NCBI GenBank assembly: GCA_017450485.1
Contig: JAFSTN010000018.1
Span: 1 to 64,000 of the forward strand
Length of the DNA: 64,000 bases
Direction: 5' to 3'
Origin: Lachnospiraceae bacterium
GTDB taxonomy: Bacteria > Bacillota > Clostridia > Lachnospirales > Lachnospiraceae
In this document: in pieces, positions 1 through 8,376 of the stretch
Layout: every line of letters starts with the position of its first letter
Position numbering within the stretch: position 1 is the first letter of the stretch
Notes under the pieces: generated by a model
Told to the model about the DNA's origin: nothing
Database searches by the model: none
The model's input: only the letters and a program-made list of their open reading frames with translations
Position numbers and translations under genes: made by a program

Positions 1-94
1 GGCATAGGAAATCTGGAAACAGATTCCCTGAAAACGAGGGGGTATCCCCATCATGATTACAAAAATCGGCTTATTCGGTTATCAAGGTTCAAAT

Positions 95-370
95 TTATAA
101 ACAAGAAGTCACTTTGAAGTGGCTTTTGTCGGTACTATCATTACATATCTTATACACCTTATCCAGCTGATCAGCCGGAATATTCGCAAAATCTCTGCCC
201 TCCAGATGTACGTCCTCATCATCATCTCCAAACTGAAAATAGATGGCGACCTGGGTGTTCTTAAGGCCGATACCGATCCTGAGCAGATTGTGTTCTTCAT
301 CGACCATCTGCGCTCCCATATCATTTGCTTCCAGGTATGCCTGGAATAATTCCAACGATTGGCATGCCAT
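95..370 (-). CDS. YbjN-like protein, apparently C-terminally truncated
   Basis: This is a small acidic protein of 91 residues. Residues 1-75 read like the first half of a YbjN-type (putative sensory transduction regulator) domain: a leading helix, a hydrophobic strand around IYFQF, an acidic turn and a second helix ending KVYKICN. Family members known to me are about 120-150 residues and continue after that helix into another strand with a WVKF-type motif. Here the continuation is replaced by a short polar tail and a stop, so the 3' half appears lost. The remaining 94 bases to the window edge do not contain it in any minus-strand frame. It lies 24 bases after the GGDEF gene and is probably last in that transcript. 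The family assignment is by eye and moderate at best. Confidence 0.5.
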   Translation of the reverse strand: MACQSLELFQAYLEANDMGAQMVDEEHNLLRIGIGLKNTQVAIYFQFGDDDEDVHLEGRDFANIPADQLDKVYKICNDSTDKSHFKVTSCL

Positions 371-394
371 AATACTGATACCTCTCTTTCTGTT

Positions 395-2302
395 TTACCG
401 CTTTCTGCGGTCGTTTTTCATGTGCATTTCCTTCTTGATCTCATACATCAGCTTGTCTGCTTCACGGATATAATCCTGAAGTCCGGCTTCCGGACGTGAT
501 ACGGGATTGCTCACCACATAGCCGATGCTCGCCGATATATCATAAGGAGCCGACTTCTCTTTATTTGCATCATCCAGATATTTCTGTAATGAATCTTTGA
601 TATGTGCCGCTTTGGCTTCATCACAAGCGGGTGCGATGATCAGGAATTCATCACCGCCGAATCTGACCGCAATGGCACCTTCATCGATATTGGCTTTGAT
701 CGCAGATACAACTGTCCTGATCGCATTATCTCCGTGAAGATGTCCGTACTTATCATTTATCAGCTTCATGTAGTTGATATCAACAAACATGACCATGACG
801 CTGGTCTTTTTCTCAAGACTCTCTTCATACAGGGGGAGAGCTTTGTCCTCATAGCCGAAGCGGTTGAACAGCCCCGTCATCTGGTCCTTGTCATACAGTT
901 CCTTCAGTCTCAGATTCGTACGCATGTATCTGATCGACTGCTGCAGTTTCTCCATATACGGGTAAAGCATGTCATCCATGATCAGATAAGGAAAATCCGT
1001 CAGAACAACATAGCCGTAATTATATTCAAAATAATGCATCGGCAGGAAGAAGTATACGTGCTGCTCACCGTCTTTTTTATCATAGCCGGGTACTATGGAA
1101 CTGGGACTGGCTTCCAGACCGTTTACTATCTCTCCGTTTCGAAGCGCTACCAATGTCTCGATCCGGGCACTGCTGCCTTTCTCCCAGAGATCCTTCTCAC
1201 TGATCATTACATCCCGGAAAAAGCTCTCGTTTACGCAGATAAAGAACCCTTCGCCTTCAAACTGATGGTTTCTCTCATAATGGCTGCACAAGGTTTCTTT
1301 CAGGATGTCGTAGCTGGGCATCTCGGTCAGCCACTGACGCATCAATCTTTCATTCTGCTCGAGCAGCCTGGCGTCCATGCTTCTCTTATATGAATGACGG
1401 CAGTACAGGATACGCTGCGCTTCGAAGTCGATCTCACCCCTGCATCTGCAGCTCTCACCGCATGCAAAACGCGAGTGAACCATTTTCCTGACCGGCTTGT
1501 CTGTACCGGTCCCACGGATCTCGTTGAAGATGATCTCGCTTGATCTGTATCCTATCTCGCGATAATTCTGCTCCACAGAAGACAATGCGGGATAAAACAT
1601 CTTGCCCTCGCGGCAGTTATCGAAACCGGTCACTATGACCTCTCGCGGAACATCCACACCTCGCTCCTCAAGCTCCGTACATGCTGCCATGGCCATAATA
1701 TCGTTGGCACATATTATCGCATCGGGAAGCCCCCTGTCCGAATCCACGATCTTATCTATAAGCTCTGCGGTATATCTGTTGGTCCATTTACCGTATCCGC
1801 AGTCTTCATCGGTAAATGCGATGCCATGTTCCTCACACACCTCACGTGTCACACGCAGTCTCGCAATGCTGTCCACATGGTCGGGCGTACCTCCGATAAA
1901 GAATATACGCTTAACATCATGCTGTACGATCAGATGCTCAACGAGTTCCCTCATTCCCGTCTCATTGTTTACGCACACGGAATTCACACCATCGATCTCC
2001 ATGCCGATGCTGACCACCGGAATATGCTTCTTAAGTGCCGTTTTGCACAGGGAAACTGCTGTCTCTACGGAATTGAGCGCAGTCGAGAAAACTATGATCC
2101 CGTCATAATCTTCCGGGTTCATGAGTTCATAGATATTCAACTCGCCTTCGTTGAGAGTGCTGTGCTCGCTATAAGACGCATAGCTTAAGAAGACAAAGAT
2201 ATCGAAGTCTTCTTTGGCGGCGTATTCTTTTATTCCGAGTAATGCGTCATACAGAGTGTCATAATTCCACCCGTTGGCGCATACGGCGATCTTCTTTCTC
2301 AT
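395..2302 (-). CDS. Periplasmic-binding-protein-like sensor fused to GGDEF diguanylate cyclase
   Basis: The protein has 635 residues. Residues 1-285 resemble the ligand-binding part of LacI-family repressors (opening IAVCANGWNYDTL, FIGG near 135, a CANDIMA segment near 198), but there is no DNA-binding helix-turn-helix, signal peptide or membrane segment. Residues 290-465 are an unassigned linker domain. Residues 470-630 form a GGDEF domain with the metal aspartate in FVDIN and the intact motif RFGGDEF near 547-553. The RxxD inhibitory site expected just upstream is not present. Known: intact GGDEF domains make c-di-GMP from two GTP. Inferred: a cytosolic cyclase controlled by a sugar taken up by the neighbouring ABC system. 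It follows a broken paralogue by 24 bases. The GGDEF call is firm; the ligand is unknown. Confidence 0.88.
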   Translation of the reverse strand: MRKKIAVCANGWNYDTLYDALLGIKEYAAKEDFDIFVFLSYASYSEHSTLNEGELNIYELMNPEDYDGIIVFSTALNSVETAVSLCKTALKKHIPVVSIGMEIDGVNSVCVNNETGMRELVEHLIVQHDVKRIFFIGGTPDHVDSIARLRVTREVCEEHGIAFTDEDCGYGKWTNRYTAELIDKIVDSDRGLPDAIICANDIMAMAACTELEERGVDVPREVIVTGFDNCREGKMFYPALSSVEQNYREIGYRSSEIIFNEIRGTGTDKPVRKMVHSRFACGESCRCRGEIDFEAQRILYCRHSYKRSMDARLLEQNERLMRQWLTEMPSYDILKETLCSHYERNHQFEGEGFFICVNESFFRDVMISEKDLWEKGSSARIETLVALRNGEIVNGLEASPSSIVPGYDKKDGEQHVYFFLPMHYFEYNYGYVVLTDFPYLIMDDMLYPYMEKLQQSIRYMRTNLRLKELYDKDQMTGLFNRFGYEDKALPLYEESLEKKTSVMVMFVDINYMKLINDKYGHLHGDNAIRTVVSAIKANIDEGAIAVRFGGDEFLIIAPACDEAKAAHIKDSLQKYLDDANKEKSAPYDISASIGYVVSNPVSRPEAGLQDYIREADKLMYEIKKEMHMKNDRRKR

Positions 2303-2326
2303 ACAGGATCATCATATCATATCTGT

Positions 2327-3453
2327 TCAGACTTTCGTAGACCGGGTCTTCTCCAGATACATCCGTTCATCTGCCAGACGTACAACACCGTCTATATCCA
2401 TATCAGATGAGATCACAGTCTTATATACACCACAGCTGGCTGAAATGGAAAATCCCGCCTCAGCACTCTTTTCCTCCAGGATATGATTGATCCCGGATAT
2501 GATCAGATCACTGTCACATTCTCCGATGGCAAAAGCCAGCATTTCATCTCCACCGAAGCGGACACATATCGAACCCTCGGGACAGGACCTTTTAAGCGCA
2601 CCTGCCACAGCCGCGATGGCTTTGTCTCCCGCACTGTGTCCGAGAGTGTCATTGATCTTTTTGAGCTTGTTCAGATCAGCCATGATCACGCACAGATCTT
2701 TACCCTGCAACCCGGGATCATTTCGCATGTTTTCATAAGCCTCACGTGCGGCCAGACGGTTATAGAGTCCCGTAAGGGCATCCGTCTTGTACATCTCCCC
2801 GACCTTCGCGAGCATATATCTGGAGTACTGCATATTGATATATCCGCCCAGACCGGAATTAACGGTATCGGTCAGGCTCGAAGTCTTGGAGTACTCGGTG
2901 ATATCATAGCTGTCGAACTTGTAGCAGACATAACCGAATGGCTTATTCATATAATCAAGGGAATTGAAGATCAAAGGATATCCGCTCTCCATCCTTTTAT
3001 CGAATTCCGGAACCACGTCTGCCGGATAATACCGGCCATGAAATGAGGCCGTTTCACACCGTGATCCTCTATCACATGTCGGACCACTTTCTCAAAGCCG
3101 CCTGCGTAATCATAAGAGATGCTCACGCATCCGTCATATTCCCCGTCTACTACTATCACGGGAGTATTATGACCGGATGCCCGGGAAATGATCTTCTGCG
3201 ATACTTCATGGCTTTTGATCTTCTCATCCATGATCACTATGGCATCCACATGATCATACTGAATGTGATCAAAGACTGAGGTCTCTGCCGGAAGAGTATC
3301 CTCGCTCCAGTATATGTCGGAATTGATTGCATATATCCACAGCCATGCGTTTTCCAGTTTGAGCTCTTCATTGAGGATCTCTATGAAGCTCTGTATCTGC
3401 GGGTCAAATATCCTGGAAGTACACAGTGCTACGATTTTTTTATCTCGAATCAT
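2327..3453 (-). pseudogene. Broken paralogue of the binding-protein/GGDEF gene (internal deletion plus frameshift)
   Basis: Two overlapping frames hold pieces of one protein like the 635-residue neighbour. The first (3453 down to about 3040) encodes residues 1-138 of the binding-protein domain, ending at KRPHFMAG, which lines up with KRIFFIGG at 131-138 of the paralogue. It then leaves the family and stops at 2971. The second frame picks up at VVPEFDK, which matches IVPGYDKK at about residue 403 of the paralogue, and runs to 2327 with an intact GGDEF-type domain whose motif is GGDEM. About 265 codons are therefore missing and the join is out of frame. The junction lies near 3018-3036, within GCCGG and CCGGC half-sites. 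The GGDEF half could still be made only if translation restarts. A sequencing or assembly error cannot explain the missing 800 bases, though it could explain the frame change. Confidence 0.85.
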
Positions 3454-3520
3454 CGAACTGAAACCTCACTATTTGAACCGTTAGATTTTACCACATTCAA
3501 GGCTGTGTTGTCATCGTCTG

Positions 3521-3684
3521 TCAGCTTGGCTGTTTGCCGATATATGCGCTCTGCGGGAGTCTTGCTGATGATAAAGGAATCAAAAGGATGCCTGCTGCCG
3601 TCAGTCCACGAGTTCCTGATTTATATCATTGAATACGATGGTTGCTCCGGCTTCGGCATATGCGCATGCCGCGATCAGCGCAGC
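3521..3684 (-). pseudogene. kduD: kduD-type short-chain dehydrogenase remnant, three fragments
   Basis: Immediately after kduI, and overlapping its stop by about eight bases, the minus strand encodes three pieces of one short-chain dehydrogenase in family order. Positions 3684-3604 give IAACAYAEAGATIVFND and a following NQELVD, the first Rossmann beta-alpha-beta part, ending at a TGA. Positions 3602-3550 give DGSRHPFDSFIISKTPAE in another frame, a hallmark of KduD / gluconate 5-dehydrogenase. Positions 3545-3521 give AYIGKQPS and a stop in a third frame, the usual C-terminus. The start codon, the catalytic Ser-Tyr-Lys region and about 200 residues are absent. Known: KduD reduces 2,5-diketo-3-deoxygluconate to 2-keto-3-deoxygluconate after KduI. 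Inferred: this copy is dead, so the step must come from another gene. Confidence 0.85.
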
Positions 3685-4538
3685 ATATCAGTGGTAACGT
3701 TATCCATGTCGGAGAATACCTGATTCTCTCCGGCCATTCCCCAGATAAAAGTGTAATTGGATGAACCGCAGCCGCAATGTATGGACCAGCTCGGTGAGAT
3801 CACCGCCTGTTCATTGCGCATGACGATATGTCTGGTCTCATTGGGTTCTCCCATGTAATGCATGACAAAACCGTCCTGAGGAACTTCGAAATACAGATAT
3901 ACTTCCATGCGGCGGTCATGTGTATGACACGGCATCGAATTCCATACGCTTCCCGGCTCCAGATGTGTCATTCCCATAACCAGCTGACAGCTTTCAACCT
4001 GTCCGGGAAGGATATACTTGCAGATAGTACGAACATTGGACTCTTCAACCGATCCGAGATGAACCTTATTCTCATCTTTCACGATCACAACGCCATCTTC
4101 AGGGGTTCCTTCCTGTCTGATCAGTACGGTCGGGCAGGTTCTGTGTGCGGGTGTGGAATTGATATAGAACTTGGCAGGATTGGAAGCATCCTCACTCGCA
4201 AAGGAGATCTCTTTGGTTCCCATACCGAGATACATGGCTTCCCTGTGGGCTACCTTGTATGTACGTCCGTCCGCCGTGATGCATCCGTCTCCTCCGATGT
4301 TGATGACACCCATCTCACGTCTCTCAAGGAAATAATCTGCTCTGAGCTCATCCGCTGCATCCAGTTTCAGCTTCTTATTTACAGGCATGGCTCCGCCTGT
4401 GATGATCCTGTCCACATGACTGTAGACAAAGGTTATCTCATCCTTTCTGAAAACCTCGGGGATCAGGAATTCCTCCCTGAGCCTTTCGGTGTCATAGTAC
4501 TTAACATCCTTAGGTGATGCTGCTGTTCTTACTTCCAT
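3675..4538 (-). CDS. kduI: 5-dehydro-4-deoxy-D-glucuronate isomerase KduI
   Basis: KduI isomerises 5-keto-4-deoxyuronate, the product of unsaturated uronide hydrolysis, to 2,5-diketo-3-deoxygluconate in the cytoplasm. The protein has 287 residues, close to the usual 276-280. It carries the zinc-binding cupin signature: CHTHDRRMEVYLYF around residues 208-221 (two His and a Glu) and the later SIHCGCG with the third His. The start is supported by GGAGG ten bases upstream. It lies 27 bases after the DUF2264 gene and immediately precedes the kduD remnant. It receives substrate from the GH88 enzyme two genes upstream. All expected metal ligands are visible and the reading frame is intact to a normal C-terminus. 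Confidence 0.96.
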   Translation of the reverse strand: MEVRTAASPKDVKYYDTERLREEFLIPEVFRKDEITFVYSHVDRIITGGAMPVNKKLKLDAADELRADYFLERREMGVINIGGDGCITADGRTYKVAHREAMYLGMGTKEISFASEDASNPAKFYINSTPAHRTCPTVLIRQEGTPEDGVVIVKDENKVHLGSVEESNVRTICKYILPGQVESCQLVMGMTHLEPGSVWNSMPCHTHDRRMEVYLYFEVPQDGFVMHYMGEPNETRHIVMRNEQAVISPSWSIHCGCGSSNYTFIWGMAGENQVFSDMDNVTTDMLR

Positions 4539-4565
4539 TTCCTTGATTCCTCCTTTGAGTTAAAT

Positions 4566-6350
4566 CTATATGCTATACCAGTCACTCTTAACGACTGTCT
4601 TCAGTATGCTTCTGCCACGCGCGATCCGGTATTCCACGGCAGGGATCATGGTCTTGGGATACAGCAGATGTGTGTTGGGATCGGCTGTGTAGGAACGACC
4701 CGATACCTTATCTGACTGACCTTCAACAACTTCTCCGGTTACGCTGCACTCACAGAATCTGTTTGAAACGGTGCTCATGTTCTCCGAATCATCAATATGC
4801 ATATCTACATTGACCGTGTCGTCACGTCTGATGGCAAACCCGCTGTCAAGGGCAACACAATCCATATCACTGTCTATCTCATGCACACGGGTATGTCCGT
4901 CCGCGCCGGGTGTAACGGTAGTCTTCACTCTGATACCGGGATACGGACTCCATACCGAGATCACCGATGTGCCGGTTATCTCACGTTCCTCACATATCCT
5001 TCTGACATATATATATCCGTCGATCAGGAATGCCAGCATACAGTCAGGAGCGCATTCACACAGTTCATACTGTGAACGGCTCACGCTGACTCCGAACTTG
5101 GAGTCATACGCGAACTTACCGTATTTCTCCACTATATGTCCGTGACCTCTGGGGCTGTATACGCCCGGAGTATAAGCAGTTGTATGATTGCCGTAATGAT
5201 ATACGAGCATATCGGCATGCTTCATGGGACAGAGCGGATCCGTGGTGAATATGCTTCTGTCCATCTGTGCTTTGCACATATAGAACGGGTGATCCTCCGG
5301 AAGCAACAAAAAGGCAAACGTCTTCATCGCCCAATACGGCGAGCCCTGTGCATTATATCGCTCACTCATATGCAGATTCGCATAACCGTAACCGATAGTG
5401 AGCATCCCGTTACTGTCAAAGATGTCCCTCCCGAACCAGCTTCTTAAATGTTCCGTGATCAGTGCTTTCATAAAAGGCAGCGGAAACGGATTAAGACCGG
5501 CCATCAGACAGGCGGAAAAAAAACTCACCTGTGCAAAACGATATGTCAATGATCTGCCGAACGGGATCGCATCTCCGTCCTCATCAAACCAGTATACAAA
5601 CTGCCGCGCAAACTCCATGGCACGGTCCTTATATAATCTGCACCTGGCTTCGTCCTCATCCGTCATTACCGTCGAATAGACCAGACTGTAGAAATGAATC
5701 GCAAAAGAAATATAATAATCTTTCTGTCCTGAATCACCGTCACAATACCAGCCTTCACCGAGGTAAAAAGTTTCGAGGCCGTTTAAATAGTTCTCCAGCA
5801 TATCCGGACGGTATGGCATGCCCCTCTTCTTAAGTGCTATGTTTACGAGCACAGCAAAAAGTATCCAGTTGCATACCGGAAGTTCCATCTCATTGATGTG
5901 GTTCAGATAATCTGCCAGGTTCTTCTTTTCCCGTTCATCCAAAGGATCCCAGACAACCTGCGGAGCAAAGAGCATTCCGTAGGATATCGCAGCCATTTCA
6001 ACGAATCGCTGGTCAAAAGGACTGCAATCTCCCCAGTAACCCCGGGACCCGGGATCAGTGCCTTCACACAGTCCCCTGCGGTATATGCGTGCAAACTCCG
6101 AAGATACATCATCGAAGATCTTCTCTTCGTCTCGATGTGCCCACAGCGGTACCAATCCCCACAGCGGTCTGGAGAATGCTTCCATGTCAGCCGCGGATGC
6201 ATCGTAATGCGCATAAACCCTGTCGGTGTCGATCCCGGTGCAGAATGAATTATATCGGTCCTTCAGAGGTGTGAGCAGACCGAACAGAAGCCGTGCATAA
6301 TCTTCTTTGCTGCTCAGATGATCCAGATCCAGAAATTCAGTCCCCCTCAT
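4566..6350 (-). CDS. DUF2264 family protein
   Basis: This cytoplasmic protein of 594 residues matches the DUF2264 family in its opening (RPLWGLVPLWAH near 62-73), the GYWGDCSPFDQRFVEMA stretch and the CNWILFAV helix region. These are alpha/alpha-barrel features typical of polysaccharide-utilisation loci. It has no signal peptide or membrane segment. The reading frame is open to a TTG at 6380, but I choose ATG at 6350, two bases past the stop of the GH88 gene and preceded by GGGAGG. The second half (from about residue 380) is beta-rich, like the C-terminal sandwich of heparinase-type lyases. Its reaction is not established. From its neighbours it probably acts on an oligo-uronide or is a hydrolase/lyase of the same pathway. 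Confidence 0.88.
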   Translation of the reverse strand: MRGTEFLDLDHLSSKEDYARLLFGLLTPLKDRYNSFCTGIDTDRVYAHYDASAADMEAFSRPLWGLVPLWAHRDEEKIFDDVSSEFARIYRRGLCEGTDPGSRGYWGDCSPFDQRFVEMAAISYGMLFAPQVVWDPLDEREKKNLADYLNHINEMELPVCNWILFAVLVNIALKKRGMPYRPDMLENYLNGLETFYLGEGWYCDGDSGQKDYYISFAIHFYSLVYSTVMTDEDEARCRLYKDRAMEFARQFVYWFDEDGDAIPFGRSLTYRFAQVSFFSACLMAGLNPFPLPFMKALITEHLRSWFGRDIFDSNGMLTIGYGYANLHMSERYNAQGSPYWAMKTFAFLLLPEDHPFYMCKAQMDRSIFTTDPLCPMKHADMLVYHYGNHTTAYTPGVYSPRGHGHIVEKYGKFAYDSKFGVSVSRSQYELCECAPDCMLAFLIDGYIYVRRICEEREITGTSVISVWSPYPGIRVKTTVTPGADGHTRVHEIDSDMDCVALDSGFAIRRDDTVNVDMHIDDSENMSTVSNRFCECSVTGEVVEGQSDKVSGRSYTADPNTHLLYPKTMIPAVEYRIARGRSILKTVVKSDWYSI

Positions 6351-6351
6351 T

Positions 6352-7575
6352 CTACCAGTAAACCTCCCAGTCACAATCAAGGCGCGTCAGTGCTTCCATG
6401 TAGAAATAGTCTCCCCAGGAATTACACTCATCCACACCGTAATGGTTACATGTATTATAAGGCGAATGATTGGAGTATGTGCTGTGAAGGACCAGACCGT
6501 TTGATACCGAATGATCATGCACTGCACATATATCACTGACGGCTTTGATCAGCTTCTTGGCATACCCGCGGTACAGTTCAGCCATATCCTGCGGAAGATA
6601 CTTAGCCATCTCGAGCATACCGCAAGCGGCTATCGATGCTGCTGATGAATCACGCGGCTGCGGATCCTCACGGAGCTGCTCTTCTGTCCAGGAACTGAAC
6701 TCCAGATCCCAATACGGGATCAGGTTATCCGGCAGGTGCTCGAGGAAATAATCCGTCACACGGTAAAACAGCCTGATATACTCGGGATCGCGCATATACC
6801 GGTATGCAACAGCCATGCCGTATACTCCCCATGCCTGACCGCGAGCCCATGCGGAACCGTTACGGTACCCCTGACAGGTCTCTCCGTGATCAGGCAGCCC
6901 GGTCACAGGATCAAAGAAAAATGTATGCCAGGTGGAACCGTCTTCACAGATCACATTGGCTACAGCTGTATGAATATGCTTCAGCGCGATATCTTTGTAC
7001 TTCACATCTCCGGTCTCTTCGGTTGCCCAGAACAAAAGAGGAAGATTCAACAGGCAGTCTATGATCAGGCGGTAGTTCTCCTTTTGGTCCATGGGGCCCC
7101 ATGCCTGCAGAAAGCCGCCTACCGGCTGGAACCTGGTCAGCAGCTGATCGGCTGCGAGTATTGCAGCGGTTTTGGCATCTGTATTGCCGGTCAGTTTGTA
7201 TGCCGCCACGCACGACGGTGAATACAGAAATCCCATATCGTGATGATCTACGCTGATCTTCTGTCTGATCCTGTTCAGGAAACTCTGAACCTGCGCTTCT
7301 CCGGCATGAAGCAATCTGCCGGTATCTTCGGAGTCACCAGTCTGTCTGCGCTTTAAGTATTCGTAAGCCAGCCATATCTCACCGGTCCAGAATCCGTTCG
7401 TCCAGTCCGTATTCTCTGATGGTTCATAGAAATTACCGATACTGTACGCGGGCTGGAACTTTTCCGTAAAATCAGGCAGGATCCTCAGTATCTGTCTGCA
7501 CGCAAAATCAAGACCTGCCGTTATTCCGGCAGATCCGATCTCCTCATGGTTTTTCATTTTGGATATTTCAGTCAT
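6352..7575 (-). CDS. GH88 family unsaturated glucuronyl hydrolase
   Basis: The 407-residue protein removes the 4,5-unsaturated uronic acid from lyase-generated oligosaccharides by hydrating the double bond (known for GH88). Visible signatures are HHDMGFLYSPS near 110-120 (the first catalytic Asp), IIDCLLNLPLLFWAT near 170-184 (the second Asp), and ARGQAWGVYGMAVAYRY near 244-260. The C-terminus has the GDYFYMEALTRL helix. No signal peptide is seen, so it acts in the cytosol on imported oligomers. I start it at ATG 7575, because this start overlaps the upstream stop (ATGACTGA) and has GAGGAA just before it; a start 21 bases earlier is also open. Its product feeds KduI. GH105 is the alternative family, but the DHHDMGFLY motif favours GH88. 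Confidence 0.93.
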   Translation of the reverse strand: MTEISKMKNHEEIGSAGITAGLDFACRQILRILPDFTEKFQPAYSIGNFYEPSENTDWTNGFWTGEIWLAYEYLKRRQTGDSEDTGRLLHAGEAQVQSFLNRIRQKISVDHHDMGFLYSPSCVAAYKLTGNTDAKTAAILAADQLLTRFQPVGGFLQAWGPMDQKENYRLIIDCLLNLPLLFWATEETGDVKYKDIALKHIHTAVANVICEDGSTWHTFFFDPVTGLPDHGETCQGYRNGSAWARGQAWGVYGMAVAYRYMRDPEYIRLFYRVTDYFLEHLPDNLIPYWDLEFSSWTEEQLREDPQPRDSSAASIAACGMLEMAKYLPQDMAELYRGYAKKLIKAVSDICAVHDHSVSNGLVLHSTYSNHSPYNTCNHYGVDECNSWGDYFYMEALTRLDCDWEVYW

Positions 7576-8374
7576 TTTCTTCCTCATTCCGTACATACCC
7601 GTACACTTCTATCTGTGTGAGTGCCGGGAAAGGTGACGGTTCATCGGACTTTTTAAGGTTCTTTATGATCAGCTGGTCTATGACACGCTTCGTAAACCTG
7701 TACTCCTGAGCTGCAGCTGTCTTCTTAAGCGGCACCGTTTCACACGAGCCGTCCGAGAACTCAACCGTGAGCTCGGTCCAGTAATTGTCATGCGGAAAAT
7801 CCGACCTGGTATAGAACACTATCCTGTCGGTGATTATCTTCCTGCCGAACTCAAGCTTCATGGTGGCGTCTTCTCGTCTGTTGATGCCCCAGGATTCATA
7901 AGGCCATTCTCCGTGAGACAGATTGGCTCTGACTCCGTCTATCGCATTCTTGGCGGCAAATACGCTCTCACCTCTGGTCTCCACGTTTGCAGTCGCATGC
8001 GGATAGCACGGAACATCTTTATGCTGATCGGCAGGATTTAGAGCCAGGTTCCTGTATGCTTTTACCTCCTCTGGCTCTGCGACTTTCGCATACATATAGT
8101 GTCTGGTGCCGGAGAATACCTTCGGTGAACAGCTGATGCGGGCTTCGCCGAACGGTATGTCATACTTGACCGTATCCGTCACATATACGAAAGCTGCCTG
8201 CATCGCATCATCGACCTGCCAGTTGATGTGGATGTTCTTCTCTGATGTCTGAAGCTCTATCACATCGCCTTCCGCATAAGCTGCGGTATATACCAGATCA
8301 ACGAAATCCTCTCCGCTCGCCACTGCCAGTGTATTGCCGTCTTTATCAAGTACCTTTAATGATAATGTTGCCAT
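7568..8374 (-). CDS. Cytoplasmic beta-sandwich (F5/8C-like) protein of the uronide locus
   Basis: This is a 268-residue protein without signal peptide. Residues 1-105 look like one all-beta module. Residues 106-262 resemble a discoidin/F5-8C-type jelly roll: a NLALNPAD opening, FAAKNAIDG as the usual 'A.DG' turn, SWGINRREDATMKLEFGR, and a final strand ALTQIEVYGY. Known: such folds bind carbohydrates, usually outside cells. Here the lack of export signal and the placement between the permease and GH88 genes suggest binding or processing of the imported oligosaccharide in the cytosol. The call rests on fold-like patterns, not on a catalytic motif. The gene starts two bases after the permease stop region with AAAGGA before the ATG. 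Confidence 0.65.
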   Translation of the reverse strand: MATLSLKVLDKDGNTLAVASGEDFVDLVYTAAYAEGDVIELQTSEKNIHINWQVDDAMQAAFVYVTDTVKYDIPFGEARISCSPKVFSGTRHYMYAKVAEPEEVKAYRNLALNPADQHKDVPCYPHATANVETRGESVFAAKNAIDGVRANLSHGEWPYESWGINRREDATMKLEFGRKIITDRIVFYTRSDFPHDNYWTELTVEFSDGSCETVPLKKTAAAQEYRFTKRVIDQLIIKNLKKSDEPSPFPALTQIEVYGYVRNEEEND

Positions 8375-8376
8375 AT

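Noticed and set aside
602-1393. Plus-strand open frame of 263 codons
   Set aside because: It lies wholly opposite the binding-protein/GGDEF gene, has no family features and no ribosome site.
3828-4517. Plus-strand open frame of 229 codons
   Set aside because: Shadow of kduI on the other strand; no recognisable motifs.
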